Shown here piece by piece: positions 13,598 through 22,253 of a stretch of DNA of 35,697 nucleotides. How positions within the stretch are numbered: the first letter of the stretch is position 1; each line of letters begins with the position of its first letter. The translations under genes and the position numbers were made by a program. The stretch is from positions 1 through 35,697 of the forward strand of contig WLNW01000012.1 in the NCBI GenBank assembly GCA_009699605.1, given 5' to 3'. Source of the stretch: Actinomycetota bacterium. GTDB taxonomy: Bacteria > Actinomycetota > Acidimicrobiia > Acidimicrobiales > WLNW01. The notes below the pieces were generated by a model. The model ran no database searches and was not told the origin of the DNA. It saw nothing but the letters and a program-made list of their open reading frames with translations.

Positions 13598-16171
13598 ATG
13601 ACCACGTCCAGCAAGCCCCCAATCGTCCCCCCGAAGCCGGCGCTCGAGGGCATCGAGCAGAAGTGGGACACCGCGTGGGAGAGCTCGGGCGTCTACCGCT
13701 TCGACCGCACCGCAACCCGCGAAGCCGTGTTCTCGATCGACACGCCACCGCCCACGGTTTCAGGGTCGCTCCACGTCGGTCACGTGTTCAGCTACACCCA
13801 CACCGACACCGTGGCCCGCTATCAGCGCATGCGCGGCCGGGCGGTGTTCTACCCCATGGGCTGGGACGACAACGGCCTGCCCACCGAGCGCCGCGTGCAG
13901 AACTACTTCGGCGTGCGATGCGACCCCACCGTCGCGTACGACCCCGCGTTCGAGCCGCCGGCCAAGCCTGACGCCGACAAGCCGGTGTCGATCAGCCGCC
14001 GCAACTTCATCGCGCTGTGCCACCGCCTCACGGTCGATGACGAGAAAGCGTTCGAGGATCTCTTCCGCCGCCTCGGGCTCTCGGTTGATTGGCGAATGAC
14101 CTACGCCACCATCGACGACCACTGCCAGCGCACGTCGCAGCAGGCATTCCTCAACAACCTGGCGCGCGGCGAGGCCTACCAGAGCGAAGCACCGTCGTTG
14201 TGGGATGTCACCTTCCGCACCGCGGTCGCCCAAGCCGAACTCGAAGATCGCGAACGCCCCGGGGCCTACCACACGCTCGCGTTCCACCGAACCGATGGCG
14301 GCGGCGACATCACCATCGACACCACGCGCCCGGAGCTGCTCGCATCATGCGTGGCGCTCGTGGCCCATCCCGACGATCCGCGTTACCAACCGTTGTTCGG
14401 CACCATGGTCCGCACGCCCTTGTTCGACGTCGAGGTACCGATCCGCGCTCACGAGCTCGCCGACCCCGAAAAGGGCACGGGCATCGCGATGATCTGCACG
14501 TTCGGCGACCTCACCGACGTGATCTGGTGGCGCGAGCTCGCGCTGCCGGTGCGGGCCACCGTCGGCCGCGACGGCCGCATCCTGGCCGAGCCCCCGTTCG
14601 GCATCGAGTCCCCGGCTTCGCTCGAGGCCTATGCACAACTCGTCGGCAAGACCGTCGTGTCCGCGCAGAAGATCATGGTCGAGATGCTCCGCGCCTCGGG
14701 CGAAATGCACGGCGATCCGCGCCCCATCACGCACCCGGTGAAGTTCTACGAAAAGGGTGACAAGCCGCTCGAGATCGTGACCACGCGGCAGTGGTACATC
14801 CGCAATGGCGGCCGTGAGGCGCCGCTGCGGAACGCTCTGCTCGAACGTGGTCAGCAGCTCAACTGGGTGCCCGCGTACATGCGCGGGCGCTACGACAGCT
14901 GGGTCGGTGGCCTCAACGGCGACTGGCTCATCAGCCGCCAACGCTTCTTCGGTGTGCCGCTACCCGTGTGGTATCCCCTCGACGCCCTCGGCGACCCGAT
15001 CCACGACTCGCCGATCGTGCCCGACGCCAGCTCGTTGCCCATCGATCCGGCCAGCGACATACCGCCGGGTTACACCGACGCGCAACGCGGCCAACCGAAC
15101 GGGTTCGTCGGCGATCCCGACATCATGGACACGTGGGCAACCTCGTCGCTCACGCCCCAGATCGCGTGCCACTGGATCGACGACCCCGACCTGTTCTCGC
15201 GAACGTTCCCCATGGACATGCGCCCGCAGGGGCACGACATCATCCGCACGTGGCTGTTCTCCACGGTCGTTCGCGCCCACTTCGAGCACGACAACGTGCC
15301 GTGGACCAACGCCGCGCTGTCAGGATGGATCCTCGACCCCGACCGCAAGAAAATGTCGAAGTCGAAAGGCAACGTCGTCACGCCGATGCACCTGCTCGAG
15401 CAGTACGGCAGCGACGCCGTGCGCTATTGGGCGGCGAGCGGTCGGCCGGGCACCGATACCGCGTTCGACGAATCGCAGATGAAGATCGGCCGCCGGTTGT
15501 CGATCAAGCTGCTCAACGCATCGAAGTTCGTGCTCGGCTTCGGTGACGACTCGACGATCGACGTCGATGCGATCACCGTTGCCTCCGACCGTGCGTTCCT
15601 CGCGCGTCTCGCGGAACTCGTCGACGAATCGACGCGAGCCTTCGACGCATACGACTACGCACGAGCGCTCGAGCGCACCGAGACGTTCTTCTGGACATTC
15701 ACCGACAACCACGTCGAGCTCGTCAAAGCACGGGCCTACGGCGAATCCGGCGAAGAGCCGGCGCGCTCCGCGCAGCACGCGTTGCGCCTTGCGTTGTCGA
15801 CATTGCTCCGGCTGTTCGCGCCGCTCCTGCCCTTCGTCACCGAAGAGGTGTGGTCGTGGTGGCACGACGACTCGGTGCACTCGAACCCTTGGCCCGATGC
15901 CGCCGCGCTCCGCGCGGTCGCTTCGGGGGTCGACCCGGCAGTCAGCGATATCGCGGCGGCGGTGCTGAGCGAGATCCGCAAGGCCAAGACCGAAGCGAAG
16001 AAGTCGCTCATCACCCCGGTCGACCACGTGGTCCTCACCGACACCGCGGCCCGCCTCGCGCTCGCCGCGCAGTCACTCGACGACGTGCGCGCCGCCGGCC
16101 GCGTCGCCGAGGCGATCACCACGGTCGAAGGTGACTCGTTCTCCGTCGCAGTAACCCTCGCCGCTGACTGA
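13598..16171 (+). CDS. valS: Valyl-tRNA synthetase
   Basis: This 857-residue class I synthetase charges tRNA-Val. The HIGH motif is HVGH at 59-62 after TPPPTVSGSL, and KMSKS is at 585-589. GWDDNGLPTERRVQNYFG follows the first motif. The CP1 editing domain (about 200-350) shows DTTRPELLASC and the GTGIAMICTFGD segment, needed to clear Thr-tRNA-Val. QGHDIIRTWLFSTV and the anticodon-binding helical domain follow. The GWDDNGLPTER type and the short C-terminus lacking a long coiled-coil arm match the compact, archaeal-like ValRS found in some actinobacteria and alphaproteobacteria rather than the E. coli type of about 950 residues. It is a monocistronic housekeeping gene, convergent with the S9 peptidase gene and separated from it by 5 bp. 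Confidence 0.95.
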   Translation: MTTSSKPPIVPPKPALEGIEQKWDTAWESSGVYRFDRTATREAVFSIDTPPPTVSGSLHVGHVFSYTHTDTVARYQRMRGRAVFYPMGWDDNGLPTERRVQNYFGVRCDPTVAYDPAFEPPAKPDADKPVSISRRNFIALCHRLTVDDEKAFEDLFRRLGLSVDWRMTYATIDDHCQRTSQQAFLNNLARGEAYQSEAPSLWDVTFRTAVAQAELEDRERPGAYHTLAFHRTDGGGDITIDTTRPELLASCVALVAHPDDPRYQPLFGTMVRTPLFDVEVPIRAHELADPEKGTGIAMICTFGDLTDVIWWRELALPVRATVGRDGRILAEPPFGIESPASLEAYAQLVGKTVVSAQKIMVEMLRASGEMHGDPRPITHPVKFYEKGDKPLEIVTTRQWYIRNGGREAPLRNALLERGQQLNWVPAYMRGRYDSWVGGLNGDWLISRQRFFGVPLPVWYPLDALGDPIHDSPIVPDASSLPIDPASDIPPGYTDAQRGQPNGFVGDPDIMDTWATSSLTPQIACHWIDDPDLFSRTFPMDMRPQGHDIIRTWLFSTVVRAHFEHDNVPWTNAALSGWILDPDRKKMSKSKGNVVTPMHLLEQYGSDAVRYWAASGRPGTDTAFDESQMKIGRRLSIKLLNASKFVLGFGDDSTIDVDAITVASDRAFLARLAELVDESTRAFDAYDYARALERTETFFWTFTDNHVELVKARAYGESGEEPARSAQHALRLALSTLLRLFAPLLPFVTEEVWSWWHDDSVHSNPWPDAAALRAVASGVDPAVSDIAAAVLSEIRKAKTEAKKSLITPVDHVVLTDTAARLALAAQSLDDVRAAGRVAEAITTVEGDSFSVAVTLAAD

Positions 16172-16185
16172 TCAGCTCAGCGGCG
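16159..16185. terminator. Bidirectional hairpin overlapping the stop codons of valS and the S9 peptidase gene
   Basis: CGCCGCTGA (16159-16167) and TCAGCGGCG (16177-16185) are a perfect 9-bp inverted repeat with a 9-base loop. The valS TGA (16169-16171) is in the loop, and the peptidase TGA (complement of 16177-16179) is in the right arm. One element thus serves both convergent genes. Confidence 0.6.
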
Positions 16186-18297
16186 GAGTGCCTGGCGGAA
16201 GAAGTCGACCTCGAGCGCCAGCAGGTTCGCGGCCACGTTCTCCTGTGGGGTCATGTGCGTGACGCCCGACAGGGGCACCACGCGATGGTCGCGCCCCGCT
16301 TCGAGCAACGCTCGCGACAGCCGCAAGGTGTGGGCCACCACCACGTTGTCGTCGGCCATGCCGTGCACGAGCAGCAACGGGCGTTCGAGTGCGCTCGCGA
16401 GCGGTATCAGGTCGGAACGCTCGTAGTTCTGCGGCTCGACCCGCGGATCACCGAGGTAGCGCTCGGTGTAGTGCGTGTCGTACAGCCCCCACTCGGTGAC
16501 CGGTGCACCGGCCACCGCCGCGTGGAACACGTCGGGGCGGCGCAGCACTGCGAGCGCGGCCAGGTAGCCACCGAACGACCAGCCGCGAATGCCCACCCGT
16601 GCGAGATCGAGCGAGAGATGCGTAGCAGCGATGCCTTGCAGCGCGGCCACTTGGTCGTCGAGCACGGGCGTCGCGAGGTCACCGCGCACCGAACGCTCCC
16701 ATTGCGGGCCGCGCGCTGGCGTACCACGACCGTCGCACACGATCACGGCGTAGCCCTGGTCGGCGAACCACTGCGAGGTCGCAAAGGCGTTGCGACTGCG
16801 TTGCACGCGCAACGCGTGAGGACCGCCGTAAGGATCGAGCAGCACGGGTAGCTTCGCGCCGGGCGCCACGTCGTGGGGCAGCACGAGGGCCACACGGAGC
16901 CCGCGCTCGCCCACGGTGTGGAACGTGACGTTCGGGTCGACCGACGGCACATCGGCGAACGACTCAACGTGCAGGTCGGCACGCGTCGCAGCGCGTACGC
17001 GAACGCGAGCGCCGAAGTGCTCCATGGTGCTCGACGAGAACACCCCGACCGTGCCACCCGCTCCGCCTCCGAACGTGGCGCCGTGCACCCCGGGCTCGTC
17101 GGTGAGCCAGGTGAAGGTGCCGTCGTAGTCGCACCGTGCGATGTGCACCTCGGTCGGCTCGATCGTGGCCGCCACGTAGACCGCATCGGCGGCGATGTCG
17201 ATCACCCGCCGCACCTGAACGCCGACCGGCGTGATCGGTCGGTCGTCGATGCACAGCCGCCGCGTGTCGTCACGGTCGACGACGGTCACCAGACGATCGC
17301 CGGCCCATCCGGGCGCACCGGGGACGAGCTCGACCCAGTCGGCGTTGTGCTGGCGGTGGATCTCGCTCGTGGCACCCGTGGCCGGGTCGACGTCGAGCAC
17401 GGCGACCACTCGCTGGTCGCGGGTCTGCACGACCAGCGATGGCCGAGTGCGAGTGCCCCACAACACGTCGCACAGGTACTCGAACTCGCCCTTTGCCCAG
17501 TCGACGGCGACGCGTGACCCGTCGAGCCCGACGATGGCCAGCGTCACGACGGCATTGTCGGTGCCGGCCTTCGGATAGCGCACGGCTTGCGGCTCGGCCC
17601 ATGGCTCGGCAGGCGAGCTGATCCACCACGTCGACACCGGGCCGACGTCGACGCGCGCCACCAGCAGGTGCGCCCCGTCGGGGGCCCACCAATAGCCCCG
17701 AGAGCGATGCATCTCCTCGGCGGCCACGAACTCTGCGGATCCCCACGAGATCAACGGGTCGTCGGCGCCCACCACGAGGCGATCGCGCGCCGAGTGTTCC
17801 GCCACGTCGATGACGCGCAGCGCGGAGCCCGACACGTAGGCAATACGCGACCTCGTCGGGTCGAGCCGTGGATCGAAGGCCGCGCCGCCGACCGGCAGCT
17901 CGATCGAGGTGCCGGCGATGATGTCGATGCGGAACAGACGGCCGTTGAGCACGAACGTGGCCGTGGTCAATGCCGCGTCCACGTCGTAGCTCACGATGCC
18001 GCCGGCCGATTCGCGCGCCCGTTCACGGCGAGCTCGCTCAGCCGCGGTCTCCTCGACACCGTCGACGGCGTCAGCGTCGGCGTCGGCGTGCGCCTGCAAG
18101 AGCCCCGTGGGATCGGCCACGATTCGCGTCTCGCCGGTCGCGAGGTCGAGCACCCAGAGCACGTTGACCGGATCGACACCCGAACGCGACCGCAAGAACG
18201 TCACCCTCGAACCGTCGGAAGCCACCCGGAAATCTCGGGGCGCACCAAGGGTGAACCGTCGCGTGCGGGCTGACTGGTGCGGGTAGGAATCGCTCAC
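16177..18297 (-). CDS. S9 family prolyl-oligopeptidase-type serine peptidase, DPP-IV-like
   Basis: This 706-residue protein has an N-terminal beta-propeller (about 15-450) and a C-terminal alpha/beta hydrolase domain. The catalytic triad is visible: Ser574 in GWSFGGY, Asp649 in HGMADDNV, and His681 in GVTHMT. The paired Glu194-Glu195 in VAAEEMHRSRGYWWAPDG corresponds to the Glu-Glu motif by which DPP-IV holds the free N-terminus of its substrate, so it probably cuts X-Pro or X-Ala dipeptides from peptides. No signal peptide is seen, so it is probably cytoplasmic. I chose the GTG at 18297 (VSDSYPHQ), which has TAGTGT 7 bases upstream; the open frame's earlier codons run over the divergent gene's start. 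Confidence 0.88.
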   Translation of the reverse strand: MSDSYPHQSARTRRFTLGAPRDFRVASDGSRVTFLRSRSGVDPVNVLWVLDLATGETRIVADPTGLLQAHADADADAVDGVEETAAERARRERARESAGGIVSYDVDAALTTATFVLNGRLFRIDIIAGTSIELPVGGAAFDPRLDPTRSRIAYVSGSALRVIDVAEHSARDRLVVGADDPLISWGSAEFVAAEEMHRSRGYWWAPDGAHLLVARVDVGPVSTWWISSPAEPWAEPQAVRYPKAGTDNAVVTLAIVGLDGSRVAVDWAKGEFEYLCDVLWGTRTRPSLVVQTRDQRVVAVLDVDPATGATSEIHRQHNADWVELVPGAPGWAGDRLVTVVDRDDTRRLCIDDRPITPVGVQVRRVIDIAADAVYVAATIEPTEVHIARCDYDGTFTWLTDEPGVHGATFGGGAGGTVGVFSSSTMEHFGARVRVRAATRADLHVESFADVPSVDPNVTFHTVGERGLRVALVLPHDVAPGAKLPVLLDPYGGPHALRVQRSRNAFATSQWFADQGYAVIVCDGRGTPARGPQWERSVRGDLATPVLDDQVAALQGIAATHLSLDLARVGIRGWSFGGYLAALAVLRRPDVFHAAVAGAPVTEWGLYDTHYTERYLGDPRVEPQNYERSDLIPLASALERPLLLVHGMADDNVVVAHTLRLSRALLEAGRDHRVVPLSGVTHMTPQENVAANLLALEVDFFRQALRR

Positions 18298-18320
18298 CGG
18301 TGTGACACTACCGTGGCCTG
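18298..18320. promoter_or_regulatory. 23-bp bidirectional leaderless promoter between the S9 peptidase and Gfo/Idh genes
   Basis: The start codons (GTG at 18297 on minus, ATG at 18321 on plus) are 23 bp apart. ACACTACCGT at 18305-18314 gives TACCGT (18309-18314) on plus, 6 bases before the ATG. It also gives TAGTGT (18310-18305) on minus, 7 bases before the GTG. The hexamers share the central TA. The spacing total (7+10+6) equals that at 2145-2167 (6+10+7). Confidence 0.6.
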
Positions 18321-19316
18321 ATGAGCGCACTTCTCAGGGTCGGTGTCGCGGGAACGGGTCGCATCGCGCAGGCGCTCGTGTCGGGAGCCGCCTTCGCGCC
18401 CGAGGTCCGCATCGTGGCGGTGTCATCCCGTCACCAGGCCGCCGCCACCGAGTTCGCCCAGCGATACGGAATCGGTCGCGCACACCAGGGCGCCGACCGG
18501 CTCGCCGATGACGATGACGTCGACCTCGTGTACGTCGCGTCGCTCAACCACCTGCACCACCGCGACGTGTGCCGGTTCCTCGACGCGGGCAAGCACGTCC
18601 TGTGCGAGAAGCCGTTCGCGCTCGATGCCGCGAAGGCCGCCGAGATGATCGCAGCCGCCGAGCGCAACGATCGCTTCCTGATGGACGCGTTGTGGTCGCG
18701 CTTCTTGCCGTCATGGCAGCGAGTGCGCTCGCTCGTCGACGACGGTGCCATCGGCGCGCCGCGTTCGCTTTCCGCCGAACTCGGATTCGCCTCCACCGAT
18801 CCGCCCCACGGCCGATTGCGAGATCGTGGCCAAGGTGGTGGGTCCCTACTCGACTCCGGTATTTATCCGCACGCGTTCGCGTCGTGGTTCCTCGGCGAGC
18901 CAGAGCGCGTGCACGCCGTTGCCGACATCGGCCCCACCGGCGTCGACGACGAGACCTCGTGCACGCTCACGTACGCATCCGGAGCGCACGCCCAGATTCG
19001 CAGTTCATTCCGCGACGCGCTTGCGTCGGCCGCCTTCGTCGCCGGCCCCGACGGCGCGATCGAGCTGAGCCCACGAATGCACCGGTCGACCAGGGTCGTG
19101 TTGCGCCGCCTCGGCCGTGACGACGTCGTCGAGACGCTCCCCTACGAGGGCAACGGTTTGCACCTGCAACTCACGCACGTCGCTCGCTGTATCGCCGAAG
19201 GACGGCGCGACAGTCCCGTGATGCCGCTCGCCGAGACGCTGGGGATCCTGCGCACGCTCGATGCCATCCGAGCGCAGATCGGCCTGCGCTACGACACCGA
19301 CGCTCAGGACCAGTAG
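18321..19316 (+). CDS. Gfo/Idh/MocA family NAD(P)-dependent oxidoreductase
   Basis: This 331-residue protein has an N-terminal Rossmann domain (GVAGTGRIA at 8-16, typical GxGxxA) and the family's CEKPFA at 95-100, in which the Lys is catalytic. A C-terminal alpha/beta domain contains GGGSLLDSGIYPHAFASWFLG, which marks the trans-1,2-dihydrobenzene-1,2-diol dehydrogenase / sugar dehydrogenase subgroup. It oxidises or reduces a sugar, inositol or diol; the substrate is unknown. It starts at the ATG with TACCGT 6 bases upstream. It is divergent from the S9 peptidase and convergent with the phosphotransferase gene, with the two 3' ends overlapping by 13 bp (19304-19316). Confidence 0.88.
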   Translation: MSALLRVGVAGTGRIAQALVSGAAFAPEVRIVAVSSRHQAAATEFAQRYGIGRAHQGADRLADDDDVDLVYVASLNHLHHRDVCRFLDAGKHVLCEKPFALDAAKAAEMIAAAERNDRFLMDALWSRFLPSWQRVRSLVDDGAIGAPRSLSAELGFASTDPPHGRLRDRGQGGGSLLDSGIYPHAFASWFLGEPERVHAVADIGPTGVDDETSCTLTYASGAHAQIRSSFRDALASAAFVAGPDGAIELSPRMHRSTRVVLRRLGRDDVVETLPYEGNGLHLQLTHVARCIAEGRRDSPVMPLAETLGILRTLDAIRAQIGLRYDTDAQDQ

Positions 19317-20398
19317 CTGCCGTCGAGCATCGCGTCGAGAAGGTCGCGGTGCATCACGAGATCCTCGCGGTCGGCCGGTTGCTCCATGTCGCCGTATGCG
19401 ATAGCCCGCGCGCTCGTGCGGACACTGATGATGGCGAACCGAAGCGCGGCGAACACCTCGTAGTACTCAAGGTCGGCCGCAGGGTGACCCGAGAGCTCTT
19501 CGTACTGCCGGGCCACGTCTTCGCGCCGGAACATGTCGGGAAGGCCCGGCATGCCGTATCGCTCGGCCATGTTCTGGAAGAACCGATGCAAGAACATCAT
19601 CCAGCTGAGGTCGACAGCGGGGGCACCGATCGCCGCCATCTCCCAATCGAGCACCGCGACCGGCACGAACTCGTGCCACATGATGTTGCCGATGCGCGCG
19701 TCGCCCCAGTTGAGCACTGTGCGTTCGTCGCTCGGTCGGTGGGCCTCGAGCCAGGCGAACGAGCGCTCGATGATGTCGTAGTGGACACCCTCTCGAGCCC
19801 AGTCGTAGTAACACCGCTGATAGTTGAGGTGCTGATCGAGCGGCGTGGCCCCGAAGGCTGGCCGGTCGAGAAACACCGCGTCGGCACCCGTGATGTCGAT
19901 GGCGTGGAGCTTGGCCAACACCTCGATGGCGTTGCGTTGCATCCGCTCGCGCTCAGGTGCGGATGCCTCGAGCACCCATCCGCCGAACACGTAAGGCGGC
20001 AGGTCGGTCGGCACCACACCTTCGACGCGACGCATCACGAAGAACGGCGCGCCGAGGGGCGCCTCGTCGAGCTCGATCCACGGTGTCTCCGGCACGGGCA
20101 CGTCGCTGTGGGCCGCGACGAGTTGCAGACAGCGGTGTTGCAGCTGGAGGTCGTACTCGGGGAACACCGGGAAGTCGGTCATCTCGGGTCGGACGCGCGC
20201 CACGTAGCGCTCGGCGCGCTCGGCGCCGTCGTCCGACCACGTGGCGGTGAAGAGCAACGTCTCGCTCGACATGCCGGTGCCTTCGGGTACCGACAGATCG
20301 GACACGACCGGCGCCGCGCCGGGCGGCAATTGCGTGGCGAGCCACCCGGAGAGACGGCGGCCGAACTCTGCATGATCACGTTTGGAAGGCAGCGGCAT
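19304..20398 (-). CDS. Aminoglycoside-phosphotransferase-fold kinase (APH family)
   Basis: This 364-residue APH-fold protein is related to the ACAD10/FadE36-type kinases common in fatty-acid-degrading actinobacteria. The kinase core is visible: FVMRRVEG at 120-127 in the hinge region, the catalytic loop NWGDARIGN at 230-238 (Asp233, Asn238; Trp replaces the His of HGD), and the metal site LDWE at 250-253. Drug resistance is unlikely; members may phosphorylate hydroxyacyl compounds. The ATG at 20398 (MPLPSKRDHAEFG) has TACGTT 9 bases upstream. It follows the ABC binding-protein gene but is separated from it by a strong terminator, so it is transcribed on its own. Confidence 0.82.
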   Translation of the reverse strand: MPLPSKRDHAEFGRRLSGWLATQLPPGAAPVVSDLSVPEGTGMSSETLLFTATWSDDGAERAERYVARVRPEMTDFPVFPEYDLQLQHRCLQLVAAHSDVPVPETPWIELDEAPLGAPFFVMRRVEGVVPTDLPPYVFGGWVLEASAPERERMQRNAIEVLAKLHAIDITGADAVFLDRPAFGATPLDQHLNYQRCYYDWAREGVHYDIIERSFAWLEAHRPSDERTVLNWGDARIGNIMWHEFVPVAVLDWEMAAIGAPAVDLSWMMFLHRFFQNMAERYGMPGLPDMFRREDVARQYEELSGHPAADLEYYEVFAALRFAIISVRTSARAIAYGDMEQPADREDLVMHRDLLDAMLDGSYWS

Positions 20399-20407
20399 AA
20401 CGCAGAG

Positions 20408-20413
20408 AACGTA
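20408..20413 (-). promoter_or_regulatory. -10 element (TACGTT) of the phosphotransferase gene
   Basis: On the minus strand TACGTT lies 9 bases before the ATG at 20398, directly downstream of the terminator hairpin of the preceding gene. No Shine-Dalgarno is present, so a leaderless or nearly leaderless mRNA is expected. Confidence 0.4.
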
Positions 20414-20416
20414 GCG

Positions 20417-20454
20417 CGAGCGTGGGTGGCCGAAGACCCGGCCACCCACGCTCG
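20417..20454 (-). terminator. Strong 15-bp hairpin terminator after the ABC binding-protein gene
   Basis: CGAGCGTGGGTGGCC (20417-20431) and GGCCACCCACGCTCG (20440-20454) pair perfectly over 15 bp with an 8-base loop. It lies between the binding-protein stop (20477) and the phosphotransferase start. It lacks a long T-run, but its length and place make it the best terminator in the window. Confidence 0.75.
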
Positions 20455-20476
20455 GACTACCTATGAGCCGGATCGA

Positions 20477-22057
20477 TCAGCGAGCGATCGCACGACCGGT
20501 ACCGACGACGGTGAAGCACGTCTTCACCTTGTCGGGGGTCTTGGTCCCCGGGCACGGCGAGTTCCACTTCAGCGTGAAGAGCATGTCCCAGCCCGACAGC
20601 TTGCCCGGCTTGAACGTGGCCGGGATCTGAGCGTTGGAGTCGACCGCGCCGATGTTTTCCTTGGCCTTCAACAGGTCGGCCCTGGTCGGGTTCTCGCCCG
20701 CCAAGTACACGATCCGTGCTGCAAGACGAGCGAACGTGCAGGCCGAGCCCACGGCACCGGCCTGGCTGTTCTCGGTCTCGATTGTCAAGTCGAACTTCTC
20801 GCCGACCTTGTTGTTCTCGCTATAGACCTTCTCGCACATCGTGTTCCACTCGGACTTTTTGAAGTCGGTGCCGCGGTAGTCGCCGGTGGGCGTGGTGTCG
20901 ATGGCGATGGTGCCGTTGTACAACGCGGCCGCCTCAGCACCGCCGAAGTCGACGATCTTCGACGACACGAGGTCGCCGGCCTGGCTGTTGTAGTTCGACT
21001 GGTACATCTGGATCTGGCCGTTCTTGATGCCCTTGGTGGCCATCTCCTTGAGGTACCCCGGCAGCGACACCACGTTGAGGGCCGGGAACAACACGTCGAT
21101 CTTGTTCGAGATCAACTTGTCGACCGACGCCGGGGTGCCGTCGCCGCACGACGAGCCGCCCTTGCAGCCGATCACGTCCTCTTGGACGATGTTCAGGCCG
21201 GCCTTCTTGAGCGACGCGATGAGGCCTTCCTTGATGGCCTCGGGATAGCCGGGCGTGTCGGGGTAGACCACGGCGATGCGCTTGCCGGTGAGCGTGCCCT
21301 GCTTGACGAGGTCGTCGCCGAGGTTCTTGGTGTACTCGCTGAGCGTGGGCGCGATCGACGTCATGCGCCCCTTCGAGTCGATGGTGGTCTGGTTGGTGTC
21401 CGAAGTCGACGTGATGAAGATCGTGTCGTGCTCGATCGTGAGGCACTGGAGGCCGGTGCCGGCGAAGCCGGTGCTGTTGACCGCGATCGGGGCCTTGAGG
21501 TCCTCGGTGACCGCGATGCACGCCGCACGGCGATCGGCGTCGAGCGTGGTGCTCTGCGAGTTGACCTCGACGATCTTGTAGTCGATCTTGCGCCCGCGGA
21601 TGCCGCCGCACTTCTCGTTGATGTACGTGAAGAACGTGCGGTACATCTCATTGTTGTCGCCGAGCGGCAATGCGAACCCGATCTTCTCGAGCTGCTCGAG
21701 TTTGGTGCGCAGGTTCACGATGACGATCGAGTCGGCGCTTACCGCGTCGGTGGCCTTGCGGTTCGCGGCGGCCGGGTTCGACGTGCAGAACTCGGTGAGC
21801 GAGGAGAACGGGTCCTTGCTGCGGTCGAACGTCTTCTGGAACGCGTCGTAGATGCCGCCCCGGGGATCGGTGGCGAAGACACCTTTCGCCGCGCCCGACG
21901 CACCAGTACCGGTGGCTCCGGTGGCCGTCGCGCCGCTGGACGAGCCGGTCGTACCGGTGCTCGCACCACCTGAACCGCCTCCGCCGTCGTCGCCACACGC
22001 CGCGGCAATGAGTCCGAGCGCCAAAATCAACGTGGCGCCTCTCCGTACGCGTTTCAT
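20477..22057 (-). CDS. Branched-chain amino acid/amide-type ABC substrate-binding lipoprotein (Peripla_BP_6)
   Basis: This 526-residue lipoprotein has the signal MKRVRRGATLILALGLIA with lipobox Cys in IAAAC|GDDG, then a long Gly/Ser/Thr/Ala linker. The mature part follows the LivJ-type fold: IGFALPLGDNNEMYRTFF, then YINEKCGGIRGRKIDYKIVE, AVNSTGFAG, and GKRIAVVYPDTPGYPEA. Six or more Cys residues suggest disulphides outside the cell. The ATG at 22057 with GGGGAA about 7 bases upstream is preferred to the frame start at 22108. It is divergent from the MFS-LivF and LivH-LivM-LivG genes and probably delivers ligand to them. The ligand could be an amino acid, amide, urea or carboxylate. Confidence 0.88.
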   Translation of the reverse strand: MKRVRRGATLILALGLIAAACGDDGGGGSGGASTGTTGSSSGATATGATGTGASGAAKGVFATDPRGGIYDAFQKTFDRSKDPFSSLTEFCTSNPAAANRKATDAVSADSIVIVNLRTKLEQLEKIGFALPLGDNNEMYRTFFTYINEKCGGIRGRKIDYKIVEVNSQSTTLDADRRAACIAVTEDLKAPIAVNSTGFAGTGLQCLTIEHDTIFITSTSDTNQTTIDSKGRMTSIAPTLSEYTKNLGDDLVKQGTLTGKRIAVVYPDTPGYPEAIKEGLIASLKKAGLNIVQEDVIGCKGGSSCGDGTPASVDKLISNKIDVLFPALNVVSLPGYLKEMATKGIKNGQIQMYQSNYNSQAGDLVSSKIVDFGGAEAAALYNGTIAIDTTPTGDYRGTDFKKSEWNTMCEKVYSENNKVGEKFDLTIETENSQAGAVGSACTFARLAARIVYLAGENPTRADLLKAKENIGAVDSNAQIPATFKPGKLSGWDMLFTLKWNSPCPGTKTPDKVKTCFTVVGTGRAIAR

Positions 22058-22253
22058 CAGATCGTTCCCCGGATGCTCGTCGCGCCATGTGACGCTGGGC
22101 ACTGACATTAGTCATATCCGGGCGGAGGGCGCGTCGCGGTTCCGCCCACTGTGGCGCCGGGGGAAACCTTCCCACTACTGTGCCAATCTCTGTGTCGGCG
22201 GTCACGTTTGAGGGCACACGGAGCGCACCGACGAGCGAGCGCCTGGGGGAAAC
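22058..22253. promoter_or_regulatory. Divergent promoter region of the Liv-type transporter
   Basis: On the minus strand TAATGT (22110-22105) is a -10 candidate for the binding protein and sits inside TGAC-ATTA-GTCA, a short inverted repeat. On the plus strand TACTGT (22176-22181) is a candidate for the fusion gene, which has GGGGGA three bases before its GTG. No small gene or riboswitch was recognised. Confidence 0.35.

Noticed and set aside
19349-21973. 874-codon open frame on the plus strand opposite the phosphotransferase and binding-protein genes
   Set aside because: It is an antisense shadow typical of high-GC DNA: Val/Arg/Gly/Asp-rich, no recognisable domain, and it spans two well-supported genes and their terminator on the other strand.
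22058-22253. Possible riboswitch or small RNA ahead of the MFS-LivF gene
   Set aside because: No conserved fold or known aptamer motif was recognised; only promoter-like elements can be supported.
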